Shown here: positions 32,796-40,968 of the stretch, one piece after another
Layout of the letters: each line of letters starts with the position of its first letter
Numbering within the stretch: position 1 is the stretch's first letter
Assembly: GCF_012034175.1 (NCBI RefSeq)
Contig: NZ_JAATEJ010000023.1
Coordinates: 1-64,000 of the forward strand
Direction of reading: 5' to 3'
Source: Actinacidiphila epipremni
GTDB lineage: Bacteria > Actinomycetota > Actinomycetes > Streptomycetales > Streptomycetaceae
Length of the DNA stretch: 64,000 nt
The notes under the pieces: model-generated
Seen by the model: the letters and a program-made list of their open reading frames with translations, nothing else
What the model was told of the DNA's origin: nothing
Databases searched by the model: none
Translations under genes and position numbers: made by a program

Positions 32796-35700
32796 GTGAA
32801 CAGCGATCGGGACGACGACCGCGCGGGCGGGGCCGCCCCTGTCGACGAACCGGCCGAAGGCGACATGACGGGCGAGTACCGCTTCGACTTCACCCCGCCG
32901 GCCTGGTACATGCAGAACGGCGGCGCAAGTGGCGGGGCGGCGGCTGCGCAGCCGCCGCAGTCCGAGCCCGTGGTGCCGCCGGCGCCCCCCGCTCCCGCGC
33001 CTCCGCCGGCAGCCGAGCCGCAGGCCGTGCCGGAACCCCAGGCAGGACCGGCGCCGTTCCCCGCGCCGGAGGAGGAGCCGGCGACCACCCAGGTGCCGCG
33101 GTGGGAGCCGCTGCCGCCGCGGGTGCCGCAGGAACCGGCCGCGGGCGCCTCGCCGTTGGCGGGCGGGGCCGCGTGGTCGGCTGCGGCGCCCGAGCCGGCT
33201 GCCGCGCGGCCGGTGTGGTCCGGCACCCCGGTGACGCCCGACGCGCCCCCGGCCCGGGCCGCGGTCCCCGAGCCGGAGACCGGGCCCGTGGCGCCGGTCG
33301 AACCGGCCCCCGTCGAGGCGACGTCGGCGGAGGCCGAGCCGGAGGCGGACGAGTCCGAGGCGCGTGCGACCGTGCGGTTCACCGCCGCGGCGCTGCGGCA
33401 GGAGATCGAGGAGCGGGCCGGGGTACGGATCGAGGAGGTCGGGCAGGCGGGGCCGCTGGCGCAGCGGCCCGCGGAGGAGGAGGCTGCGGACTCCGAGGCT
33501 GCGGAGTCCGCAGCGCCCGCCGCCGAGGAAGCCGGGGAAGCAGCGCCCGAACCGCAGGACGCCAGGCCGCCGGAGCCGGTCGCGGAGCCGGCCCCTGCAC
33601 CGGCCCCTGCACCGGCTCCCGCGCCTGAGGACGCGCCGGCCTGGGCCCCTCCCCAGCAGCCGGCCGGCGAGCCGGCGCCGTGGGCGCCGCCCGGGCCGCA
33701 GAGCGCGGTGCCGCCGCTGCCGCCGCACTTCGAGCGCGCGGAGCCGCAGCAGCCGACACCGGAGTCCTCGCAGGCCTTCCCGACGCCTGCCGCGCCGCCC
33801 GTCACGCAGGGCGGTCAGCCGCAGAGGCCGGCCGCCGCCTATCCCCCGCCGCCGGGACCCGCCGCGCCCGCGCCGCACCCGCACCCCGCCTTCCCGGCCC
33901 CCGCGCCGCCCGCACCGATGCCGCCCGCCCCGCAGCAGGGCGGTTACGGCTTCCCGCCGGCCGCCCCGAACCCGCCCGCGCCGCCGGCGGTTCCCGGCCC
34001 GCAGGGCGGCTACGGCTTCCCGCAAGAGCCCGCGCTGCGCCTGCCCGCGCAGCAGCCGCAGCCCAACGCCCCTGCCACGCAGCCGGGTTACGGCTTCCCG
34101 CCGCAGCAGGGGCAGGGCGAGATGGTGAGCGGGCAGCCGCAGCAGCCACCCGCGCAGGGCGGCGGTTACGGTTTCCCGCCGGCCCAGCACGGCGGGCAGC
34201 CGCCGGCGACGGGTGGAGAGGCGGAGGCGGCGGGGCCGCTGCGGCCTCTGCCGGCCCAGGGGGGCTACGGCTTCCCGCAGCAGCCGCCCGCGCAGAACCT
34301 GCCGGTGCCCGCGCACGGCCTCGACCCGCGGGTGGCCGGCGGGCCCGCGGCCCCGACGCCGCAGGTGCCGGCCCCGCCGTCCCAGGGCCGGCCCGGCGTC
34401 CCGGCACCGCCTGCTCCCCCGGCTCCCCCCGCGGCGCCGGTCGACCCGCGCTCGGGCGGCTGGCCGACGGTGACGCCCGACCAGCGGCAGCGCACGACGC
34501 AGGGCGGCGCCCCGCTGGGCTACACCGCGGCCGTGGAGCTGTCCTCCGACCGGCTCCTGCGCAACCAGCCGAAGCCCCGCAAGCCCGGGGCGAACGCGCA
34601 GCCGAGCCGGTTCAAGCTCGGCGGCAAGAAGGAGGAGGCGGAGCGGCAGCGCAAGCTGGAGCTGATCCGCACTCCGGTGCTGTCGTGCTACCGGATCGCG
34701 GTGATCAGCCTCAAGGGCGGCGTCGGCAAGACGACGACCACGACGGCGCTGGGCTCGACGCTCGCGAGCGAGCGGCAGGACAAGATCCTGGCGATCGACG
34801 CCAACCCCGACGCGGGCACGCTCGGCCGCCGGGTGCGCCGGGAGACCGGGGCGACGATCCGCGACCTGGTGCAGGCCATCCCGTATCTGAACAGCTACAT
34901 GGACATCCGGCGGTTCACCTCGCAGGCGCCGTCCGGCCTGGAGATCATCGCCAACGACGTGGACCCGGCGGTCTCGACGGCGTTCAGCGACGAGGACTAC
35001 CGGCGGGCGATCGACGTGCTGGGGCGGCAGTACCCGGTGATCCTCACCGACTCCGGCACGGGTCTGCTCTACAGCGCGATGCGTGGAGTGCTGGATCTCG
35101 CCGATCAGCTGATCATCGTCTCGACGCCGTCGGTGGACGGCGCGTCGAGCGCGAGCACGACCCTGGACTGGCTGTCGGCGCACGGCTACGCGGATCTGGT
35201 GGCGCGCAGCATCACCGTGATCTCGGGGGTGCGCGAGACCGGGAAGATGATCAAGGTCGAGGACATCGTCGCGCACTTCCAGACGCGCTGCCGGGGCGTG
35301 CAGGTGGTGCCGTTCGACGAGCACCTGGCGGCCGGCGCCGAGGTCGATCTGGACATGATGCGGCCCAAGACCCGGGAGGCGTACTTCAACCTCTCGGCGA
35401 TGGTCGCGGAGGACTTCGCGCGGGCCCAGCAGGCGCAGGGGCTGTGGACGGCGGACGGCCAGAACCCGCCGCCGGTCCAGGCGCCCCCGATGCCGGGCCA
35501 GTTCGGGGCGCCGGGGCCGTACGGCGGGGCGCCCGCGGGCTACCCGGCGCCGGGGCAGCCCGGGCAGCCCGGCCCGTTCGGGCAGCCGGCGCCGCAGCCG
35601 TACGGGCAGCCGATGCAGCCGGGGCAGGTGCCGCCGGGCCAGTACGGTGTCCCGCCGCAGGCGCCGCAGCCGTACCAGCAGGCGGGGCCGGCCGGGCAGC

Positions 35701-35828
35701 CGCCCGCGGTGCCGTTCCAGCCGCAGGCGCCGCAGCCGCAGGCCCCCCAGGCGCAGCAGGGCTGGCCGGCGCCGCCGCAGGATCCGCAGCAGGGGTACGG
35801 CTACCCGCCGCCCCCGCAGGAGCAGTAG
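32796..35828 (+). CDS. EspI-like MinD/ParA ATPase with long proline-rich arms
   Basis: The 1010-residue protein has an N-terminal disordered region of about 560 residues rich in Pro, Ala and Glu. It contains at least five GYGFP repeats and a second block ending VDPRSGGWPTVTPD. A MinD/ParA-type ATPase follows with the deviant Walker A KGGVGKTTT (K645) and VILTDSGTGLLYS. A Pro/Gln/Gly-rich tail of about 130 residues closes the chain. EspI of mycobacterial ESX-1 has the same proline-rich plus ATPase design and represses secretion when ATP is low. The GTG at 32796 follows GGGAGG. Two strong hairpins terminate the gene. Confidence 0.85.
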   Translation: MNSDRDDDRAGGAAPVDEPAEGDMTGEYRFDFTPPAWYMQNGGASGGAAAAQPPQSEPVVPPAPPAPAPPPAAEPQAVPEPQAGPAPFPAPEEEPATTQVPRWEPLPPRVPQEPAAGASPLAGGAAWSAAAPEPAAARPVWSGTPVTPDAPPARAAVPEPETGPVAPVEPAPVEATSAEAEPEADESEARATVRFTAAALRQEIEERAGVRIEEVGQAGPLAQRPAEEEAADSEAAESAAPAAEEAGEAAPEPQDARPPEPVAEPAPAPAPAPAPAPEDAPAWAPPQQPAGEPAPWAPPGPQSAVPPLPPHFERAEPQQPTPESSQAFPTPAAPPVTQGGQPQRPAAAYPPPPGPAAPAPHPHPAFPAPAPPAPMPPAPQQGGYGFPPAAPNPPAPPAVPGPQGGYGFPQEPALRLPAQQPQPNAPATQPGYGFPPQQGQGEMVSGQPQQPPAQGGGYGFPPAQHGGQPPATGGEAEAAGPLRPLPAQGGYGFPQQPPAQNLPVPAHGLDPRVAGGPAAPTPQVPAPPSQGRPGVPAPPAPPAPPAAPVDPRSGGWPTVTPDQRQRTTQGGAPLGYTAAVELSSDRLLRNQPKPRKPGANAQPSRFKLGGKKEEAERQRKLELIRTPVLSCYRIAVISLKGGVGKTTTTTALGSTLASERQDKILAIDANPDAGTLGRRVRRETGATIRDLVQAIPYLNSYMDIRRFTSQAPSGLEIIANDVDPAVSTAFSDEDYRRAIDVLGRQYPVILTDSGTGLLYSAMRGVLDLADQLIIVSTPSVDGASSASTTLDWLSAHGYADLVARSITVISGVRETGKMIKVEDIVAHFQTRCRGVQVVPFDEHLAAGAEVDLDMMRPKTREAYFNLSAMVAEDFARAQQAQGLWTADGQNPPPVQAPPMPGQFGAPGPYGGAPAGYPAPGQPGQPGPFGQPAPQPYGQPMQPGQVPPGQYGVPPQAPQPYQQAGPAGQPPAVPFQPQAPQPQAPQAQQGWPAPPQDPQQGYGYPPPPQEQ

Positions 35829-35840
35829 CACGAGCAGGAG

Positions 35841-35873
35841 CGGTGCCCGGCGAACCTCATCGGCCGGGCACCG
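35841..35873 (+). terminator. First terminator after the EspI-like gene
   Basis: A perfect 11-bp stem (35841-35851, 35863-35873) with an 11-nt loop starts 13 nt after the stop codon. Confidence 0.75.
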
Positions 35874-35886
35874 CCGGGCGGTCACC

Positions 35887-35920
35887 GGGCCGCCGCCGCG
35901 GATCGCCGTGGCGGCGGCCC
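35887..35920 (+). terminator. Second terminator after the EspI-like gene
   Basis: A 15-bp stem (35887-35901, 35906-35920, one imperfect pair) closes an ATCG tetraloop and is followed by TT. With the preceding hairpin it marks the end of the T7SS locus. Confidence 0.75.
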
Positions 35921-36096
35921 TTGGCGTGTACGGGCTGCCCGGACGGCGTACCTCAGGTGTTGTACGCGGGGTCCGCCCGGGGATGCACGGACGCGGCCCG
36001 GAAATCAGCCCGTGGGCCGTCGCGGGCGGGGGCGGCGAGAACGGACGATAGGGACATCCTGATCGACCGACCCGCGCACCCCTGACGAGGACCACC

Positions 36097-37023
36097 ATGA
36101 TCGAAGCGCACGCACTGACCAAGCGCTACGGCGAGCGCACCGCCGTGACCGAGCTGAGCTTCACCGTCCGGCCCGGCGTCGTCACCGGTTTCCTCGGGCC
36201 CAACGGCGCGGGGAAGTCGACGACCATGCGCATGATCCTCGGACTGGACGCGCCCACGTCCGGCTGGGTGAGAGTCAACGGCAAGGAGTACGCGCGCCAT
36301 CGCGCGCCGCTGTACGAGGTGGGCGCGATGCTGGAGGCGCGGGCGGTCCACACCGGGCGCAGCGCCTACCACCACCTGCTCGCGCTGGCCGCGACGACGG
36401 GCATCCCGCGCCGCCGGGTGGAGGAAGTGATCGACATCGTGGGTCTGCGCGAGGTCGCGCACAAGCGGGCGGGCGGCTTCTCCCTGGGTATGGGCCAGCG
36501 GCTCGGTATCGCCAGCGCCCTGCTCGGCGACCCGGCGACGCTGGTGCTGGACGAACCGGTGAACGGGCTGGATCCCGAGGGCATCCGGTGGATCCGCACT
36601 CTTCTGAAGGACCTGGCCGCCCAGGGGCGGACGGTGCTGCTGTCCTCGCACCTGATGTCGGAGATGGCGCTGACGGCCGAGCATCTGGTCGTCATCGGCC
36701 GGGGCCGGCTGATGGCCGACATGACGGTGGCGGATTTCGTGAAGGGCGCCGGCGGCTCGGTCAGGGTCCGCACCGACGAGGCGGACCGGCTGCGTCGGCT
36801 GCTCGCGGCCCCCGGGGTGGCGGTGACGTCGGAGCGCAGCGAGGTGCTGGAGGTCACCGGTTTGAGCAGCGACCGGATCGGCCGGACGGCGGCGGACGCC
36901 GGAATAGCCCTGGCCGAACTGACGCCGCAGCAGGCGTCGTTGGAGGAGGCGTTCATGGAGATGACCAGGGACGCCGTGGAATACCAGGCTCCGGTGCGCG
37001 AGCGGGAAGGACAGCCGGCATGA
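36097..37023 (+). CDS. ABC transporter ATP-binding protein
   Basis: The 308-residue ATPase has Walker A GPNGAGKST (about residues 36-44), signature FSLGMGQRLGIA, Walker B LVLDEPVNGLDP and switch histidine SSH. The C-terminal roughly 85 residues are an accessory domain typical of drug/lantibiotic-type exporters (family of BcrA/YhcH). Its stop overlaps the permease start (ATGA at 37020). It forms a four-gene operon with the permease and a two-component system, a layout often seen in cell-envelope-stress or antimicrobial-peptide export. The substrate is unknown. Confidence 0.95.
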   Translation: MIEAHALTKRYGERTAVTELSFTVRPGVVTGFLGPNGAGKSTTMRMILGLDAPTSGWVRVNGKEYARHRAPLYEVGAMLEARAVHTGRSAYHHLLALAATTGIPRRRVEEVIDIVGLREVAHKRAGGFSLGMGQRLGIASALLGDPATLVLDEPVNGLDPEGIRWIRTLLKDLAAQGRTVLLSSHLMSEMALTAEHLVVIGRGRLMADMTVADFVKGAGGSVRVRTDEADRLRRLLAAPGVAVTSERSEVLEVTGLSSDRIGRTAADAGIALAELTPQQASLEEAFMEMTRDAVEYQAPVREREGQPA

Positions 37024-37868
37024 GTACGACCATGAGCGCCGCCACGGCGGGCGGCGGCACACCCCCGCGTCCGGGGCGGGCCCGGCAGGGCGAGGTGACG
37101 CAGCTGCGGGTGCTGCACTCGGAGTGGATCAAGCTGCGCAGCCTGCGGTCCACCTTCGCCACGCTGATAGTCGCCGTGGTGGCGCTGGTGGGGCTCGGGG
37201 CACTGTTCTCCGGCTTCGTCGCAGGCCACTGGGACCATATGACGGCACGTGAGCAGGCCGCCTTCCGGCCCGGGATGACGAGCCTGCGGGGCTACTTCCT
37301 GGCGCAGCTCGCGGTGGGTGTGCTCGGCGTGCTGGTGGTCAGCGGGGAGTATGCGACCGGGATGATACGGGCGACGTTCGCGGCGGTGCCGGGGCGGCTG
37401 CCGGTGCTGTGGGCGAAGGCGGGGCTGTTCGCGGCGGTCACCTGGCTGCTGATGACGGCGGGTTCGCTCATGGCGTTCCTGCTCGGCCAGGCGCTGCTGT
37501 CCGGCAGGCATCTGGGCGCCTCGCTGGGCGATCCGGGGGAGATACGCCAGGTGATGGGAGTGGGCCTGTATCTGACGGTCGTGGGTCTGCTCGGGGTGGC
37601 GCTCGGCGCGCTGCTGAGGAACACCGCGGGCGGTATAGCGGCGGTGTTCGGACTGCTGCTGGTCGTGCCGGTCCTGGCGCAGGCGCTGCCGGCGTCGTGG
37701 GGCGACCATGTGGACCAGTGGCTGCCGAGCACGGCCGGCCAGTCCGTGATGGCCCTGCACCGGGAGGCGCATACGCTGGCGCCGTGGACGGGTTTCGCGG
37801 TGTTCTGCGGCTATGCGGCGGTGGCGCTCGCAGGAGCAGCGGTGCTGCTCAGGCGGCGCGACGCATGA
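37020..37868 (+). CDS. ABC transporter permease
   Basis: The 282-residue polytopic protein has about six membrane helices: one after SEWIKLRSLRSTFATLIVA, others at about 98-118, 137-160, 180-205, 213-230 and 255-277. The N-terminal EWIKLRS motif is typical of ABC-2-type permeases in actinobacteria. It partners the ATPase it overlaps by 4 nt. Confidence 0.9.
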   Translation: MSTTMSAATAGGGTPPRPGRARQGEVTQLRVLHSEWIKLRSLRSTFATLIVAVVALVGLGALFSGFVAGHWDHMTAREQAAFRPGMTSLRGYFLAQLAVGVLGVLVVSGEYATGMIRATFAAVPGRLPVLWAKAGLFAAVTWLLMTAGSLMAFLLGQALLSGRHLGASLGDPGEIRQVMGVGLYLTVVGLLGVALGALLRNTAGGIAAVFGLLLVVPVLAQALPASWGDHVDQWLPSTAGQSVMALHREAHTLAPWTGFAVFCGYAAVALAGAAVLLRRRDA

Positions 37869-37878
37869 GGTCCCCGCG

Positions 37879-39114
37879 GTGACCGTCGAGGCGGCGGGCG
37901 GCGCGTCACCGGCAGGCGGGGCGCGGCTGGTGCCCGGCGGGTATGCGCGGGTGGCCGGGTGGCTGCGGCTGTCACCGGCGACGCTGGACGTGGTGTTCGC
38001 GACGGGGCTGTTCATGGCGTCGGCGGCGGCGTTGCGCGGGCCGCTCGGGCATGACCCGGCGGTCCAGGTGCCCGTGCATGCGGGCCTGGTGCTGCCGCTG
38101 ATATGGCGGCGGCGGGCGCCGATGGCGGTGTTCTGCTGCATCGCGTTGGCGGCGTTCGTGCAGTGGGCGTGCGATGTGCGGACGCCCACGGATGTGACGC
38201 TGCTGCTCACGCTGTACGCGGTGGCCGCGTACAGCACCCGGCGCCGGACGCTGCTGGCGTTCCTGGTGCTGGAGGGCGGGGTGCTGCTGGCGACGTTGCG
38301 GTGGTCGGTGCACGAACGGGGCACGGGGACGTTCGTGTCGCTGTCGGCGATGGCGACCGCGGCGATGGTGCTGGGGCTGAACATGCGCAGCCGGCGGGAC
38401 CGGTTGGCGGCGCTGGAGGACCGGGCGGTGCGGCTGGAGCGGGAGCGGGACCAGCAGGCGCAGCTCGCGGTGGCCGGGGAGCGGGCGCGGATCGCGCGGG
38501 AGATGCATGACATCGTGACGCACAACCTGTCGGTGATGGTGGCGCTTGCGGACGGGGCGTCCTTCGTGCAGCGGCAGTCCCCGGAGCGGGCGGCGGCGGC
38601 GATGCGGCAGGTGTCGGCGACGGGGCGGCAGGCCATCACCGACATGCGGCGCTTCCTGGGGGTGCTGCGGGCGGACGAGCCGGACGCGTTGCGGCATCCG
38701 GTGCCGGGCATCGGGCAGTTGCCGGCGCTGGTGGAGCAGGTGCGGGCTGCGGGGCTGCCGACCCGGCTGGGGGTGGCGGGTGACCCGGAGTCGGTGCCGG
38801 TGGCGGCGCAGCTGACGGTCTACCGGCTGGTGCAGGAGGCGCTGACGAACACCCTGAAGCATGCGCCGGCGGGGGCGTCGGCGCAGGTGAGGATCGGGTG
38901 TACGACGGAGGAGGTGACGGTCACGGTGACCGACGACGGTGCGGGTGCGGTGGCGGTGGCGCGGCGGGATCCGGCCGGGCCCGCGGGGCATGGGCTGCCG
39001 GGGATGCGGGAGCGGGCGGCGGCATACGGCGGGCGGCTGACGGCGGGGCCGCTGCCCGGGGGCGGCTGGCGGGTGGCGGCCGTCCTGGCGCTGACGACGC
39101 CGGAGGCGTTGTGA
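37879..39114 (+). CDS. Sensor histidine kinase (HisKA_3/NarL type)
   Basis: The 411-residue membrane sensor has about five hydrophobic helices (31-165) without a large extracellular loop. The dimerisation/phosphoacceptor motif is ARIAREMHDIVTHNLSVM (H210). The HATPase domain has N box EALTNTLKHA and G motif GHGLPGMRERA. GTG 37879 has GAGG 8 nt upstream and lies 10 nt after the permease stop. It presumably senses the transporter substrate or envelope state. Its stop overlaps the response regulator start (GTGA). Confidence 0.93.
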   Translation: MTVEAAGGASPAGGARLVPGGYARVAGWLRLSPATLDVVFATGLFMASAAALRGPLGHDPAVQVPVHAGLVLPLIWRRRAPMAVFCCIALAAFVQWACDVRTPTDVTLLLTLYAVAAYSTRRRTLLAFLVLEGGVLLATLRWSVHERGTGTFVSLSAMATAAMVLGLNMRSRRDRLAALEDRAVRLERERDQQAQLAVAGERARIAREMHDIVTHNLSVMVALADGASFVQRQSPERAAAAMRQVSATGRQAITDMRRFLGVLRADEPDALRHPVPGIGQLPALVEQVRAAGLPTRLGVAGDPESVPVAAQLTVYRLVQEALTNTLKHAPAGASAQVRIGCTTEEVTVTVTDDGAGAVAVARRDPAGPAGHGLPGMRERAAAYGGRLTAGPLPGGGWRVAAVLALTTPEAL

Positions 39115-39857
39115 CCGCGGAATCGGCTCCGCCGGCGCAGGTGGCGGGCGGGCCGACGGGCGAGCGGGCGGTAACGGCGGCCGGGGCGGAGCCGGTGGTG
39201 CGGGTGCTGCTGGTGGACGACGAGCCGTTGCTGCGGATGGCGTTCACGATGGTGCTGGACGCGCAGGCCGACATGGCGGTGGTGGGTGAGGCGGGCGACG
39301 GGGCGCAGGCGGTGCGGATGGCGCGGCGGTTGCGGCCGGACGTGGTGCTGATGGATGTGCGGATGCCGGGCACGGACGGTATCGAGGCGACGGCGCGGAT
39401 CATCGAGGGCTGCCCGGAGTCGCGGGTGCTGATCCTGACGACGTTCGACCTGGACGAGTACGCGTTCGCGGGGCTGCGGGCGGGGGCGTCGGGGTTCCTG
39501 CTGAAGAACGCGCTGCCGGAGGAGCTGCTGGGGGCGATCCGTTCGGTGGCGGCGGGGGACGCGGTGGTGGCGCCGCGGATCACCCGCCGGCTGCTGGAGC
39601 ATTTCGCGCACCGGCTGCCCGCGCCCGGTGAGGGCGCGGGCGAGGACGAGCGGCTGGGGAGGTTGACGGCGCGCGAGCGGGAGGTGCTGGTGGAGGTCGG
39701 CCGCGGGTTGTCGAACACCGAGATCGCCGGGTCGCTGCATCTGGCGGAGGCGACGGTGAAGACGCATCTGAGCCGGATCCTGGTGAAGCTGGAGTTGCGG
39801 GACCGGGTGCAGGCGGTGGTGTTCGCCTATGAGTCGCGGCTGGTGCGGCCGGGCTGA
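39111..39857 (+). CDS. LuxR/NarL-family response regulator
   Basis: The 248-residue protein has a receiver domain (acidic pocket DDEP; phosphoacceptor D82 in LMDVRMPG; T in ILTTFD; K in FLLKN). A C-terminal LuxR helix-turn-helix follows (LTAREREVLVEVGRGLSNTEIAGSLHLAEATVKTHLSRIL). The first 30 residues are an unusual low-complexity extension. It is coupled to the kinase by GTGA. It likely controls its own operon. The 3' end overlaps the convergent ribF gene by 31 bp. Confidence 0.95.
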   Translation: MTAESAPPAQVAGGPTGERAVTAAGAEPVVRVLLVDDEPLLRMAFTMVLDAQADMAVVGEAGDGAQAVRMARRLRPDVVLMDVRMPGTDGIEATARIIEGCPESRVLILTTFDLDEYAFAGLRAGASGFLLKNALPEELLGAIRSVAAGDAVVAPRITRRLLEHFAHRLPAPGEGAGEDERLGRLTAREREVLVEVGRGLSNTEIAGSLHLAEATVKTHLSRILVKLELRDRVQAVVFAYESRLVRPG

Positions 39858-40828
39858 GGCGTGGGGGCGGCGGCGCCGGACTGCTCGGCGGCCTCGATCA
39901 GTTCGCGGGCGCGCTTGACGTCGTCGGCCATGCGTTCCAGCAGCGCCTCGATGGCGTCGAACTTCTCCATGCCGCGCAGGAAGGCCAGGAAGTCGACGGC
40001 GACGTGCAGGCCGTAGAGGTCGAGGTCGACGCGGTCGATGGCGTAGGCCTCGACGGTCCTGGCGGTGCCGTCGAAGGTGGGGTTGGTGCCGACCGAGATC
40101 GCCGCGGGCATGGCCTCGTCGCCGACGTGCAGCCAGCCGGCGTAGACGCCGTCGGCGGGGATGGCGGTGTGCGGGAGGGTCTCGACGTTGGCGGTGGGGT
40201 AGCCGAGGTCGCGGCCTCGCTGGGCGCCGCGGACGACGACGCCCTCGACGCGGTGCGGCCGGCCCAGGACCTCGGCGGCGCCCTCGACGTCGCCGGCGCC
40301 GATGAGGCGGCGGGTCAGGGTGGAGGAGAAGGGTTCGCCGCCGCCGGCCTCGCCGCGCATGAAGAGGTCGACGACCTCCAGGTCGTAGTCGTACTTCAGG
40401 CCGAGGGCAGAGAGGAACTCGACGTCGCCGGCGGCCTTGTGGCCGAAGCGGAAGTTGGGGCCCTCGACGACATGGCGGGCGTGCAGCCCGTCGACCAGCA
40501 CGGTACGGATGAACTCGCTCGGGGAGAGCTGGGAGAACTCACTGGTGAAGGGGATGATCAGCAGGGCGTCCACACCGAGGGCGGCGACCAGTTCCGCGCG
40601 GTGGTGGTGGGCCGACAGCAGCGGGGGATGGCTGCCGGGCCGGACGACCTCGCTCGGGTGCGGGTCGAACGTCACGACCACCGACGGCAGTCCCAGCTCA
40701 CGGGCGCGCTCCACGGTGCGGCCCATGATCAGCTGGTGACCGCGGTGGACGCCGTCGTATGAGCCGATGGTGACGACGCAGCGCCCCCAGTCCTCGGGAA
40801 CGTCGTCCAATCCCCGCCAGCGCTGCAC
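39827..40828 (-). CDS. ribF: Bifunctional riboflavin kinase / FAD synthetase
   Basis: The enzyme makes FMN and then FAD. The 333-residue protein has the N-terminal nucleotidyltransferase motif GSYDGVHRGHQ (about 22-32) and TFDPHPSEV. The C-terminal flavokinase domain has GRDLGYPTANV and an NPTF loop in SVGTNPTFDG, plus DLYG. The last 20 residues are low-complexity. The start is GTG 40828 with GGAG about 11 nt upstream. There is no terminator between it and the convergent regulator gene; the coding ends overlap. No FMN riboswitch is seen in the 140 bp upstream. Confidence 0.96.
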   Translation of the reverse strand: MQRWRGLDDVPEDWGRCVVTIGSYDGVHRGHQLIMGRTVERARELGLPSVVVTFDPHPSEVVRPGSHPPLLSAHHHRAELVAALGVDALLIIPFTSEFSQLSPSEFIRTVLVDGLHARHVVEGPNFRFGHKAAGDVEFLSALGLKYDYDLEVVDLFMRGEAGGGEPFSSTLTRRLIGAGDVEGAAEVLGRPHRVEGVVVRGAQRGRDLGYPTANVETLPHTAIPADGVYAGWLHVGDEAMPAAISVGTNPTFDGTARTVEAYAIDRVDLDLYGLHVAVDFLAFLRGMEKFDAIEALLERMADDVKRARELIEAAEQSGAAAPTPQPGRTSRDS

Positions 40829-40901
40829 CTTGACGCTCCGCTTCCCTCGCCGGATCTGTGACTCTCACTTTTCTGCAGAGCCAAGACTGCCATGTCCGTG
40901 G

Positions 40902-40919
40902 CCGGGGGCGCGCCCCCGG
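40902..40919 (-). terminator. Palindromic hairpin downstream of the protease/NTPase gene
   Basis: An 18-bp perfect palindrome (CCGGGGGCG / CGCCCCCGG, 40902-40919) lies between the stop of the large gene (40969) and the ribF start (40828). Without a loop it is a poor hairpin, but pairs nearer the ends can fold. It may also be a protein-binding palindrome. Confidence 0.4.
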
Positions 40920-40968
40920 TCCGGTCGTGCCTCCCGCACAGGACCGGCGGGCGGCGGCGCGCAGGGGG

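Noticed and set aside
10159..35828. Whole T7SS locus as a recently acquired island
   Set aside because: The locus lies at the place where streptomycetes normally carry it, with no integrase, tRNA or direct repeats at its ends. Only an internal patch differs in GC.
31455..36122. Long open frame antisense to eccE and the EspI-like gene
   Set aside because: The translation is Arg/Leu/Pro-rich and lacks motifs. The plus-strand genes have clear EccE and MinD features and ribosome sites.
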